Positions 23,131 through 32,599 of a stretch of DNA of 64,000 bases are shown here, piece after piece. Numbering within the stretch: the stretch's first letter is position 1; each line of letters begins with the position of its first letter. Source of the DNA: Hyaloperonospora brassicae (lineage: Eukaryota > Oomycota > Peronosporomycetes > Peronosporales > Peronosporaceae). The stretch covers positions 1 through 64,000 of the forward strand of contig CANTFL010001422.1 in NCBI GenBank assembly GCA_947650285.1, read 5' to 3'. The position numbers and the translations under genes were made by a program. The notes below the pieces were generated by a model, which saw only the letters and a list, made by a program, of their open reading frames with translations, ran no database searches and was not told the origin of the DNA.

Positions 23131-24009
23131 AGTTGGATCGCTCGTTGAGTCTCGTCGGGAGCGCCTTCCATCTCCCATTGGATCGCTAGATCATCCGGTG
23201 TCGTTTTCTGCCAATTGATGACGTCTCAACTTGGCGGTCACCGATCCGCATCCCAAGATTGACAAGCGACTTATCTCACCCCCCCAAACCTGGTTGCAGT
23301 GCTTGTCCAGTCGACTTCCAGTGTCGGTATGTCGGATAATCTATGTTCAACACATTGACTCAGAATTGACATGCAATTGTCGAGTTCGAACGTCTTTCCA
23401 GAGGGGTGGCACAGCTGGCAAGCTCTGTAGGTAATTAATCAATAACGCTTTATAAACCTATTTAATATGACCCGAAGCTCAGCAAATACCGAATTTTGTT
23501 TGTGTCTTTTCGATGAGTTTTTAGAATATTTGTCTTAAAGCTTATATTACTGCATATTTTTTTGCACGTGTATATTTGCACTCATAGTTGTGATATGTTA
23601 TTTATCAATAAAATATGGTCGTTCGATATATATAATTTTCATGGAAAAAAAAAATTTCCCAGATATTTACGAATTAAAAAATTGCCTCACGAAAAAAATA
23701 AATGTATTGCCTTAAATAATTAGAAAATAAAAAATGCTCCAGATTATTGGAAAATGAATAAAACGCCCCAGATAATCTCTAAAAAATTGCCCCACGTCCT
23801 AGTTTAAAGAATACGCTTGAGGCATCATCGTACGCTTCCTCACTGAAATAGGCTTGTGACGACGAAGTCTGCAGACATTGAAGCCATCAATAAGGGCTAA
23901 ATATAAAATATCGATTTATTGGGCTCTATTGATAGGATAATGTGTTTTTTGGTATCAAACTGATAAGCAGGAAGAAAACGCAATTTTACAAGCGAAACAA
24001 CATTAATAG

Positions 24010-24340
24010 CAACAGCAGCACCTACAACAACAGCAGCAGTATCAACATCAGTAGCAATAGCAGTAGCATCATCTACAGAGCGACACCAATAGCAACCGCA
24101 TCACCTACTACAACAATAGCAGCAGCAGCATTAGCAGTGGAAGCATCAACAAACGATAGTTAAACAATAAAAGCAACCGTATCGCCTACAACAACAACAA
24201 CAGCAGCAGCAGAAATAGCGGTAGTAGCATCAACAATAGATACCTAAACAACATCAGGAACGGCATGACATTCAACAACAACAGCAGCAGCGCAATAGCC
24301 AAAACAATAGCAACTGAAATAACAATAGCAAACGAAATGA
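24010..24340. repeat. 81-84 bp minisatellite of AAC/AGC triplets
   Basis: Units start near 24010, 24091, 24172 and 24256 and share agcaaccg-atc-cctac followed by acaacaacagcagcagc-type triplets and tagcatcaacaa-gatag. One plus frame reads Ala/Thr/Ser-rich peptide (ATVSPTTTTTAAAEIAVV) with stops at unit ends. It occupies the interior of the long-TIR element. Confidence 0.75.
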
Positions 24341-24678
24341 AATTAATATAAATAACATCAGAACCGACTGACTGTGTTTACGACCGCGACCGATGATAAA
24401 AAAAGGCGTTTACGTACTTATATATCGCGCCTGCGCCTGCAACTAGTGGCTACAAGCGCGAAAGCCCGCAACTGGTAGCTGCAACCGCAGCACGCTCGCG
24501 GCAGAACCCTTCTTGCGGCATCCCAAACAGGTCGGGGGTTGGTCAAGGCCGTAAAATGGAAAAACGCAAATGATTATAGACGCGTGGTTTTATGTGTCCC
24601 GCATTATCATGAGTTTACTAGGACGTGGGGCATTTTTTATTTTCGTTGTTATCTGGGGCATTTTGTAATTTCCAATTA

Positions 24679-26555
24679 CAGTCGTCCCTCCATATAGCAG
24701 ACCAAAATGTGTGGTGTTTTTGCCTCGTTCCTTATTTAAAAATCTCTTGTATGGGAATTCAATCTGAATCCATTCTCAGAGATGCATCCAAGGTAAACTG
24801 AGTCTTTCGCATCGAGATCTGCTGTCTAACATGCTCGGTAATACTTGCCAGCTTCATCGTCAATTCGTTACTGTCATGCTGTAGCGAAAGAAATGATGAT
24901 AGACGGAGATAAAATTCTAGAGCCTCGGATTGCCCAATCATCACCTCATCGGCACTGGCACCATCATTGTCGTTCTCAATCGCCTAATGCCGTATGACAG
25001 ATAAGTATCACTCAATCTGGTCGTCTTTAACTGCATCAATGTAATAAACGACACTGACGCTGCAAGTCAAGCCTTCCATGAGCTTGGTCCCTCGTTATCA
25101 ACAGATCCATTGATGCGTCTGTTAAAGTCGCGTTGTTGGGGAAGGTCGGCCATCGTTTCCTCTTCCACGATAGCACACTAGATCCAGCAGTTGCGAATCA
25201 CTTGCTCGGGTACCTCCTCCCAGCTGTATATAGCGCAGCGCACAGCCTCCAGGATATTCAACTTTTGGTCGATTCTGGTGTGGATTGCATCCGGGAGCCA
25301 TCGAACAAAATTATTTCTGTACCGCTTTATATGCCCGTATGATTCTTATCAGAAAAAACACGTAAAATATTGCTGGTCAAGAGAGCATTCATTCAAACTA
25401 ACCTGCGTCGAGCGGTTGCAAGTGCGCTGTAATCATTGGCGGCAGGAATGCCAGCTTGACATTGTAGCTTTTAGCCGCGCCTTAGTGACACGACGCGTTG
25501 TCCAGCGAAGAATCACTCGCCTTTCGTGCATCTTGGGATCGGATTGCCGGAGCCACTCAGCAAACTTTGACCTATTTTGCCACGCAGTCTGGTCCTTGAA
25601 GTACATAAACTTCATTTGCTTGTGGTTGGCTTTGCGAAATACTTGTAGTAGCTTCGACTGGCCTATGACAACGAGATCCATCTTCTCGGTCCCGGTCATG
25701 TTGCAGCACATTGCGACTGTAAAACGATCCTTCTCTGACTTCTTTTCGTTACGCTTGACCGTTTCTAGTGTCTTATTTGGAGGCAGGCGATAAAAGAGAG
25801 CTGATTCCTCAAAATTAAATACATCTCGTGGTGAATATTGTCCAATCAGAACTTTCTGCTCCATTCGATTAATTTTCGAGTTGAGCACGATCAACTGAGT
25901 CTGCCTCTTCGTGAAGCACATGCTTCTGGATGCCGTTTTGAGTCTTAAATTTGTGCAGCCATCCATTCGAAGGCCGCAGGTCGAACTCACTTATCCCTTG
26001 AATGGCTCGGATTTAGCGACCTTCTTCTATTAGTAGATCGTCTGTGAGAATCGCTTTGCCTTCGTTATGACGATAAAATGCGAAGAGTGCATCCTCAAAC
26101 GGTGAAAACAGTACCTTTCGATTGCGCTTCCTGCCCATGGCAAGGAAAGCCTTGGCTGGTGCCTGACGAATCCGTTCTGCTGCCGTTGTGGAGATCCGAA
26201 TGCCGAGCTTTCCCCTTACCCAGTCTTGTATTTGTAATAGTTTTATGCCTACTGTGCCTGGGATGTGCACCTGTATCTGACGCTTTTGCTCCATAGTCAG
26301 AATCGTTCGCTTTGACGAAATGTTTGAGGTTGAACGGAAGCAAATGTGCAAATTGGCAGGCAATGTGAGACTGTGGCAAGTCCAAAATAGAGGGAAACTT
26401 GTGGTTAGTGCGCGTTGTTTTAGTACCCCATTTCTTAAGTCTCTTCGATAGAGTCAGCACACAGAATCCAAGTGACGCAGCTTGGTGCGGGACACGAAGT
26501 TCTTTAAACAGGAAATTGAACCCTCTATTAAGTCTCTTATATGGAGGGACGACTG
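24679..26555 (-). mobile_element. pogo/Tigger-type transposon (1877 bp) with TA target duplication
   Basis: Termini are CAGTCGTCCCTCCATATA on the left and its exact complement TATATGGAGGGACGACTG on the right, extended imperfectly by about six more bases. The element is flanked on both sides by TA (24677-24678, 26556-26557), the target used by the Tc1/mariner/pogo superfamily. The interior is a minus-strand DDE transposase remnant. The insertion site lies in the right arm of the long-TIR element, giving a clear relative age: the pogo copy is younger than its host. Confidence 0.92.
24759..26363 (-). pseudogene. pogo/Tigger transposase (CENP-B HTH plus DDE), frameshifted
   Basis: N-terminal CENP-B/Pipsqueak and Tc5-like HTH domains: LTMEQKRQIQVH (about 26294) and VLFSPFEDALFAFYRH; a second block in another frame, SEFDLRPSNGWLHKFKTQNG (about 25930-25995), is the end of the Tc5 HTH. 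The DDE domain includes FNFEESALFYRLPPNKTL (about 25815), DRFTVAMCCNMTGTEKM and VVIGQSKLLQVFRK, then LDNASCH followed by a stop and NVKLAFLPP...ITAHLQPLDAG (about 25440-25500), in a different frame again. C-terminal scraps include KLNILEAVRCAIYSWEEV (about 25250) and ALEFYLRLSSFLSL (24870-24910). The first catalytic Asp appears as Glu (FEES instead of the usual xDET). Several frameshifts and stops make it inactive. I recognise the family; no specific copy. Confidence 0.88.
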
Positions 26556-26611
26556 TATCTGGTGCATTTTTTATTTATCGTGATTAAATGGGGAATTTTT
26601 TATTTTCCCTT

Positions 26612-27773
26612 ATTTCTTTTGTCATGCGTGCTTGTGTACTTTTCAATCCTCTAGTCACTCGCTCAATCTAAATATCGCACGTGTTTAAAACAATTCGGTG
26701 ACCGCGCGCCGTTTGCAATGTAAAGCTCGTATCTTTTTTTGGCAGCCATCATTCATACTTTCGCTCTCACAACAATGGCTATCATACTCTTCGAAATGTT
26801 GCATTTTTACGCGGGAAGCTTTTTTAAGTTTCTTTTTTTGGCTAACAAGACGAGCGATGCAATGCACCTACTACTTCGTTGCATGGGATGCGACGACTAA
26901 AACCTGTGCTCATACAGCTATCTGTCGATCGTCTGTACCACGTCGTCTCTTAGTCAAATGTTACATAAACGCGTACGTGGAAAAGTGACTGGAAGACTGA
27001 TGACCCCGTGCGAACTCATCACACGCTACTTGTACGTCTACACGATGATGCTAGGCTGTCGGCATGATTGAGTGATAGCGCGAGCAGAACAAGATGGATC
27101 TGATAGAACCATAAAGTTTACTTCAGTCATTATCTGGCCTAGAGACGAGATCTACGGGATTGTTGAAATAGTTGTGAAATATGGTAGCGAGAGCAGCAAA
27201 TGTTACGTGGAATCGTTCAATTAGCATGGCGAAGTTTGTCCACGTTGAAAACTCATGAAATGACAACTTGATGAATACGCCTAGTTTTGTGCTCCCATTT
27301 CGATTGCGATTTACATATTGAACGAAACGGCATCATAGTTTGTTCCGTTGTATTGAGGATACCTCCGAAATCAAAGGACCGTGGCGTCGGCTGTCAGTGG
27401 TGTCAAAATGGTCATTGCGGCAGAGGGTGACAATGGTCTTTGCCACACATCGCAACAAATGACAAAGAAAGCAAATGTTCATTTGATCCGTCATGACAAA
27501 GGGAGAGACTAGAGGTCGCTATTGATTCGATCTTCTATTCTTGCTGCCAAGCACACCAGAAGCCTCACAATTCCTCGTCTGCTGTGAAAGAGCTACCTTC
27601 GTGTTCCTCGTTACCAGATCTCGCCCCACGCGTGCACACGCTGCCGTGTACCCATGCAAATAGCTCTGGCGTGCGTCCACACAATTCCTACACACATCAA
27701 CGACAATGTCCTGTTCCGGCACCAGCGAGTCCTGATGTCGTACGACGAAGGCGCCAACAAAATGACCCTTCTA
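26612..27773. other. Intergenic spacer downstream of HRD1
   Basis: No gene or repeat was recognised between the long-TIR element and the HRD1 stop codon. The short open frames at 26698-26988 and 27584-27905 have no domain character; those at 27611-27905 overlap the end of HRD1 in other frames. Confidence 0.5.
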
Positions 27774-30079
27774 TCACTCGGTCTTCGTCTCGCCATTATC
27801 GGTAACAACCGAGTTCGAAGAATTGCCGTAGATGCGGTTATAACGACGGCGCAACTCTTCTCTGCGGCGCTCCGCCTCACTCTGTGGAGCGGGAGGAATC
27901 GTTGACGTCACAGGAAGCGGTGGCGAAAACTCATCAGCAGCATCACCTGGCAGAGGGCCTCCCTGTTGCTGACTCGGCAAGGGAGCTGGGCGCTTTTCTT
28001 CCAGACATTCCTCACGGCTATCTGTTTTAGCGCTGGCGCCTGAAGTAGTCGGACCACGTACAGCACCATTCATTGGAGATGGAAGAGCCGCAGATGCCAC
28101 AGATGTAGAAGTTGCTGGAGTTGCTTCGACGGGGGCACTGGTTTGCCACTGAGTTGTTGGTAAAGAGGACGCCGACGTGATATGTTGCGATGCAAACGTG
28201 TCACTTTGCTGTACAGAACCAGGTTGTGCCGCTGCTGCTTGAAGCATCGCCAGCTGAGCTTGCAGGAGATTGATCTGTTGCTGAATGCTGTCCGGGTCTA
28301 TTGCTGGCTGTTGCAGACCTTGCTGTGACTGAGCTGGCATGTGGCCCAGCGGCGACATGCCCGGCACCATGCCATACGCCCCCGGCATCCCAAAACCGAA
28401 TGGCGGCCCCACGCCAGGAACAAACATCATCGGGTACATGTACGGGTTAGGATAACCAGGAGCGAACAAATTACCGGGTGCAGCTGCAGGAACATCGCCG
28501 TAACCTGGCGGTGTCGTATCTGGAGCCGCTGCAGGAGTTGTCGTACCAGACGCTTCGGATTCACTGCCCGGCACAGCCGCACGTCCAAACGCTACCCCGA
28601 AACGGAAGCGTGGCGCGGCACGCACTTGAGCATTAGCTGCCGGATTTCCTTCTGCTACCGGTCGACCTGCATTGTTGTTTTCTGCAGCGGGTCGTGCAGC
28701 ACGAGCCGCCGCCCCTTCAGGAACAGTAGTAGGGTCCGGATGGCGCGGCCCTGTCGGAATGGTGGACCGGCACGTAGGGCAAGTCTGTTGGCGCTGAACC
28801 CACATCTTGAGACAGTTGACATGAAAGATATGCGAGCATGGTAGCTTCTTGCAAACATCTGGGCTCATCTCCTCCCGACAAATGATGCACGTCCTGTCCG
28901 TTTCCTGAAGTTCCAGCTCTGTCGGATTCGGAAAGCGCTCATTCAAATGGGCGGTAATTTTTCGGTAGCGAAAGTATGACGCAATACGCCGCTGTAGATT
29001 CTTGAAGGAAACCCAGAGATCACGCACGATGTGCAGTGGCATGCCATAGTACGCGAAGATCAGCATGAAAAAGATCTACATCAATTCATACGGACAAAAG
29101 CAACCTGCAATGAGCATCTGACCCTAGATCCACAACGTACACGAGCTCATGAAAATTGTCGTACCAGGTACACGACAAGCTTTACCACTTCAGACACAAG
29201 CTCCAGGTAAAAGAGGTATGTGAACTTGTTTGTCCATGAACCGTCCATCCGAGAGTCCACCGCATACAGCACGTAGCGCAAGGACGTGGCCACAATAGTC
29301 ACCAACAAGATAAGAAACTACGCAGCAACCAATGTTGTCAGATCAGATCGCGCATATTCACTGCATTCAAGCAGTGGACAAAAAGCTGTCATCCTACCTC
29401 AAACCCGAATAGAATGATGACGGAAGGCCCAGTCTCCATAATCTCAAGCGAGCACCACACCACAAACCCCGTGTCAACTATCGCAAGCACGCCCATGAGC
29501 CCTGAGAGCCGCACGTGCGTTAATTGAGTAACGGTATCCGTTTGTTCGATCTACCACCAAATCACAAAGTTAGCGATTCCAGCACATCATCGAGCATGGA
29601 AATTTTATGTATATACATGAGAGCAGTTCACGTACAAACTCAATCCGAGACTGTGCAAGCCAATGAAAGATCTTGAGGTACACGAGCGCCGCGAACAGCA
29701 CCATCACGTGAAACGAGATCTCGTCACGGAAGATCGTGAGCGCGAGACATGTCTCAGTCACAGCGTAGCGCACATTCTCGTGCAGCAGCTGCAGCACCGC
29801 GTCAATGTCACACAGTTAAAGGGGCGACCGATACAAAGTACAAAAGCCTGCCCTTACCTCCACTTCCACTTCCCGCAGCGTCCCAAGGAAAAACGACTTG
29901 ACCAGGCGGCCAAAGAGCGTCGTAAGCACTAGAGCAGCGTTGCTCAGCACCAGCACGCTGACCTTCGAGGTCACGAGGTAGATCACCGACGGGTAGAAGT
30001 GCTCTCGCGTCACGTACGTGTAGCACAGGAGCCCCACGCACGCCGCGAGACTCGCGCTGGAGTAGAGCCAGAACTTCAT
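27774..30079 (-). CDS. HRD1: HRD1/synoviolin ERAD RING-H2 ubiquitin ligase, five exons
   Basis: ER-membrane E3 ligase and retrotranslocation channel of ER-associated degradation. Exons (minus): 30079-29858, 29788-29636, 29551-29398, 29317-29165, 29075-27774; introns are 69-89 bp with GT donors (GTAAGG, GTACGT, GTAGGA, GTACGA) and AG acceptors. The start at 30079 gives MKFWLYSSASLAACVGLLCY, the first membrane helix. About 660 residues. Several further membrane helices lie in exons 2-5 up to IFFMLIFAYYGMPLHIVRDL. The RING-H2 has C290, C293, C307, H309, H312, C315, C326 and C329 (CIIC...CSH..H..C...CPTC), the complete set. Then comes a long Ala/Pro/Gln-rich tail with a PGYPNPYMYPMMF region and a final EAERRREELRRRYNRIYG helix. 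Exon 3 needs one base removed from the AAA/TTT run at 29520-29522 to stay in frame (LTHVRLSGLMG); otherwise intact. Probably functional with an assembly indel. Confidence 0.95.
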
Positions 30080-30539
30080 CGCGTTCGAAACGAATTGTAC
30101 GTGGCAGCAGTGCGCTAACTGCAAAACTTGAGCTACTGCGCGTTTTATAAAGTACGAGAGGTTTTCTTTTTCGAGAAGTGGTAGTACTCCGCCAGGGACT
30201 TTGGTTCAGTGCGTGGGACTTGCTTCACTATTTTCTTACCGTTAAATGTGGAGATAAGGCAACAGAAACCTATGACAAAGCATAAACGAGCTATGCCACG
30301 GTCTCGCGTGGAAAATGGACGTCGGCAACGTATAGCTGTTTAAGCATGAACGTAACCTTGTATGCTGCTACGTCTCCCAGCGATTCTCGCGAGTTGGGAG
30401 CTGCTGTTCACTCAGTATAAACCTGCGAGCATGCGAGTCAGTTTTAATTTTTTGTAGGAGGGACGTGGCACACGAAGAACACGAATGGAACCTGACCAAA
30501 AGAGTGGCACAACCCGGGACTGTTTTTATTTCGTAGTGG

Positions 30540-30925
30540 GTCTCGTTCTCACGCAATTCGCTTACTTCGGTTTGTAGATTCTTGTCATGAGTCGACGAAG
30601 GAGCGCAAGATGACTGGTCCGATAGATCCCAATTTAGACAAGATTGCCGACGTAAAAAAATTGAGACCAGTGACACTATGATACTGCTTACCTCCGCCTA
30701 TAATCTCGCAGCTACCGTCGACCACAAATTTTCGATCACATTCAGAGTAAGTATGCGCGCTGTATATCTCTCCGCCTTCGCTTGATGACCTTTCAAGAAA
30801 TCTGCTGTCAGCTCTGATCGGTGGATCCACGCCTTGTCTTGCTGGAATGTGTTGTGGTTCCGTATCGCAAATAGGCCAACGGAAACAAGGATACCGACAG
30901 AGAATCACTTTTGGTATTAATTCTT
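30540..30925 (-). pseudogene. Tc1/mariner-type transposase C-terminal remnant
   Basis: Read across two frames on the minus strand: KAWIHRSELTADFLKG (about 30780-30835) resembles the region after the second catalytic Asp; LTLNVIENLWSTVAARL (about 30695-30750) is the diagnostic xxLNxIENLW box preceding the third acidic residue; then GGGKQYHSVTGLNFF and SIGPVILRSFVDS (about 30590-30690), the usual C-terminus. A stop follows LWSTVAARL and a frameshift separates the last block. The upstream part, toward 31010, is too decayed to assign (EMVVIAEE is visible). The terminal inverted repeats were not found. Confidence 0.7.
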
Positions 30926-31032
30926 ACCTCCTCTGCGATTACGACCATCTCAGACTCTCTTGTTGCACTACATTCAGCCCAATCAATGACTTATCCACTC
31001 TAATTCTACCTGAGGACGGCTTGACCAAGTGA

Positions 31033-32595
31033 GTAGCACAGGTCACGCCAGTAGTCTCTGAACCATCGAATCCGTCGACGGCAAGCTATTTCTCATCCGA
31101 TACAGAGACTGCGTCCTAATTCATCTCAACTGTCACTGGACGATTGGCCCAGAGCTGCAGTGTCATATTTTGCATTGACATGAGAGGAAGAGCGCACTAT
31201 ATTATAATTCTATACAAGCCAGTCAGCACCAAAGAGGACGCGAACGACGATGCGCGTGGAGTACTTACGTTTATAATAAACGAGACAAATGGGTGGTCAT
31301 TTTATTGCCGCACCGAGCGACCTGCCACTTATGCTTATCAACCCCCTCCCCTCTCGGCTAGCTGGAATGCATTGCGATTCGCTCACACGTGGGTGAGCGC
31401 TTGACTTGTCGCGCGTCCTATTCTTCGTAATTTACAGAATCACTCAGTCAGCGTGTTCTTCCCAACTTCTCGTTTAATATATTATTCATTCTGTAGATTG
31501 CTTGAAGTGTACCACAGTCTTCCAAGCAAACTCTGCAATCTTTATTAGTATATCAACACACTTTAAGATCTAAATCGATGTGGGCGACCTATTTTCGATG
31601 AGTCATATTCGTGTCACTGTATAGATCCCCTGCGCACTGTTGAAACCAGGTCGATTACATGTGTACTCCAATCAACACGCTTCCAAATCAATCAGACGCA
31701 AACAGCAGCTCTTATTTTGCAGAAATTGATGAGATAGACAGCCTGAACAAGAGCATAATTGTGGCGCATCTACTACAGCTCATAAGTAGAGGAAGGATTT
31801 GGGCCTAATAATCCACTAAACAGTTGAAACTGGCAGAGTGTCCCTTTTTTTATAGATTCAAGCTATCATAAGGTCGAGACTAAAAGAGTCACAGCCAACA
31901 ATGCAATTAATTATGTCAAGGTCAAAATTATAATTGCTTTCAATTCATCGCCTTCATAAGGCTTGCACTCTTCTGCTCATACAAAAATTGATTGTTATGT
32001 TATTTGACTTTTATGGTAAGCGGTGGAACCCCCACACATTTTATTTGATATAATATAAGCTACATATTGTAGTAAAGCAGATAAAAATGCCTCTTGTGTA
32101 CACTGTGCCTATGCGGCGACGATACTTCACCAGGCAGTTATGCTACGCTTATGAGTACCCATTGTACACGAGGAACAGCTTTGACACATGTCAATCGGAT
32201 GCGATGAACGTGAATAAATAAAGGATGTTGATGCAAACAGTCAGTAAAATCACCGACGGAGGTCTCTGTAGTATACTGTGGGAGACGATAGCAATTACAC
32301 GCAGGAAAAAGGTGGTAGTTTTACAGAATTTATTATGTGCAAAACCCATAAAATAACTTACATCAAAAACGGAAGCTGGTTCTCGGGAAATCGATGCCGA
32401 AGTAGATGATTAATATGTGTCAGCCCTACTTATGCCCTTTCCATTTCCATCGCTGAACGTATTATATACGACAAGGTGCACGTACTGCAACTTAACTCTT
32501 TCTTCGTTTCTGTTTTACAAAAGCTAACCATCGTAAAATTTGTTTCAATCCATGTAGCGTTGAGCCATTAGCAAGAAAAGATATCTTGACGCACA
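31033..32595. other. AT-rich unannotated stretch
   Basis: From about 31.4 kb the base composition drops to clearly AT-rich. Short ORFs (for example 31144-31404) have no domain character. No repeat partner within the window was noticed. Confidence 0.5.
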
Positions 32596-32599
32596 ATGA

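Larger units (their letters stand above)
23641..26611. mobile_element. Long-TIR DNA element, interrupted by a nested pogo transposon
   Basis: The left arm (23641-23802) ends inward with gccccacgtcctag; its reverse complement, ctaggacgtggggc, opens the right arm at 24618. The right arm continues as ttatctggggcatttt...ccaatTA, is interrupted at 24679-26555, and resumes as TAtctggtgcattttttattt to about 26611. With the insert removed, left and right arms align along most of their length. The arms consist of a repeated ggggcatttttt-atttt motif. The host element is about 1.1 kb without the insert and has no recognised transposase, so it is probably non-autonomous. The exact outer ends and target duplication are uncertain. 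Confidence 0.8.

Noticed and set aside
25191..25793. 200-codon plus-strand ORF in the pogo element
   Set aside because: Antisense to the DDE transposase, which is clearly recognisable on the minus strand.
28341..28844. 167-codon plus-strand ORF opposite HRD1 exon 5
   Set aside because: His/Arg-rich antisense shadow of the RING and Pro-rich tail.
30585..30908. Spliced host gene with GTAAG donors upstream of HRD1
   Set aside because: The alternative frame matches Tc1/mariner transposase C-terminal motifs better than any host protein.
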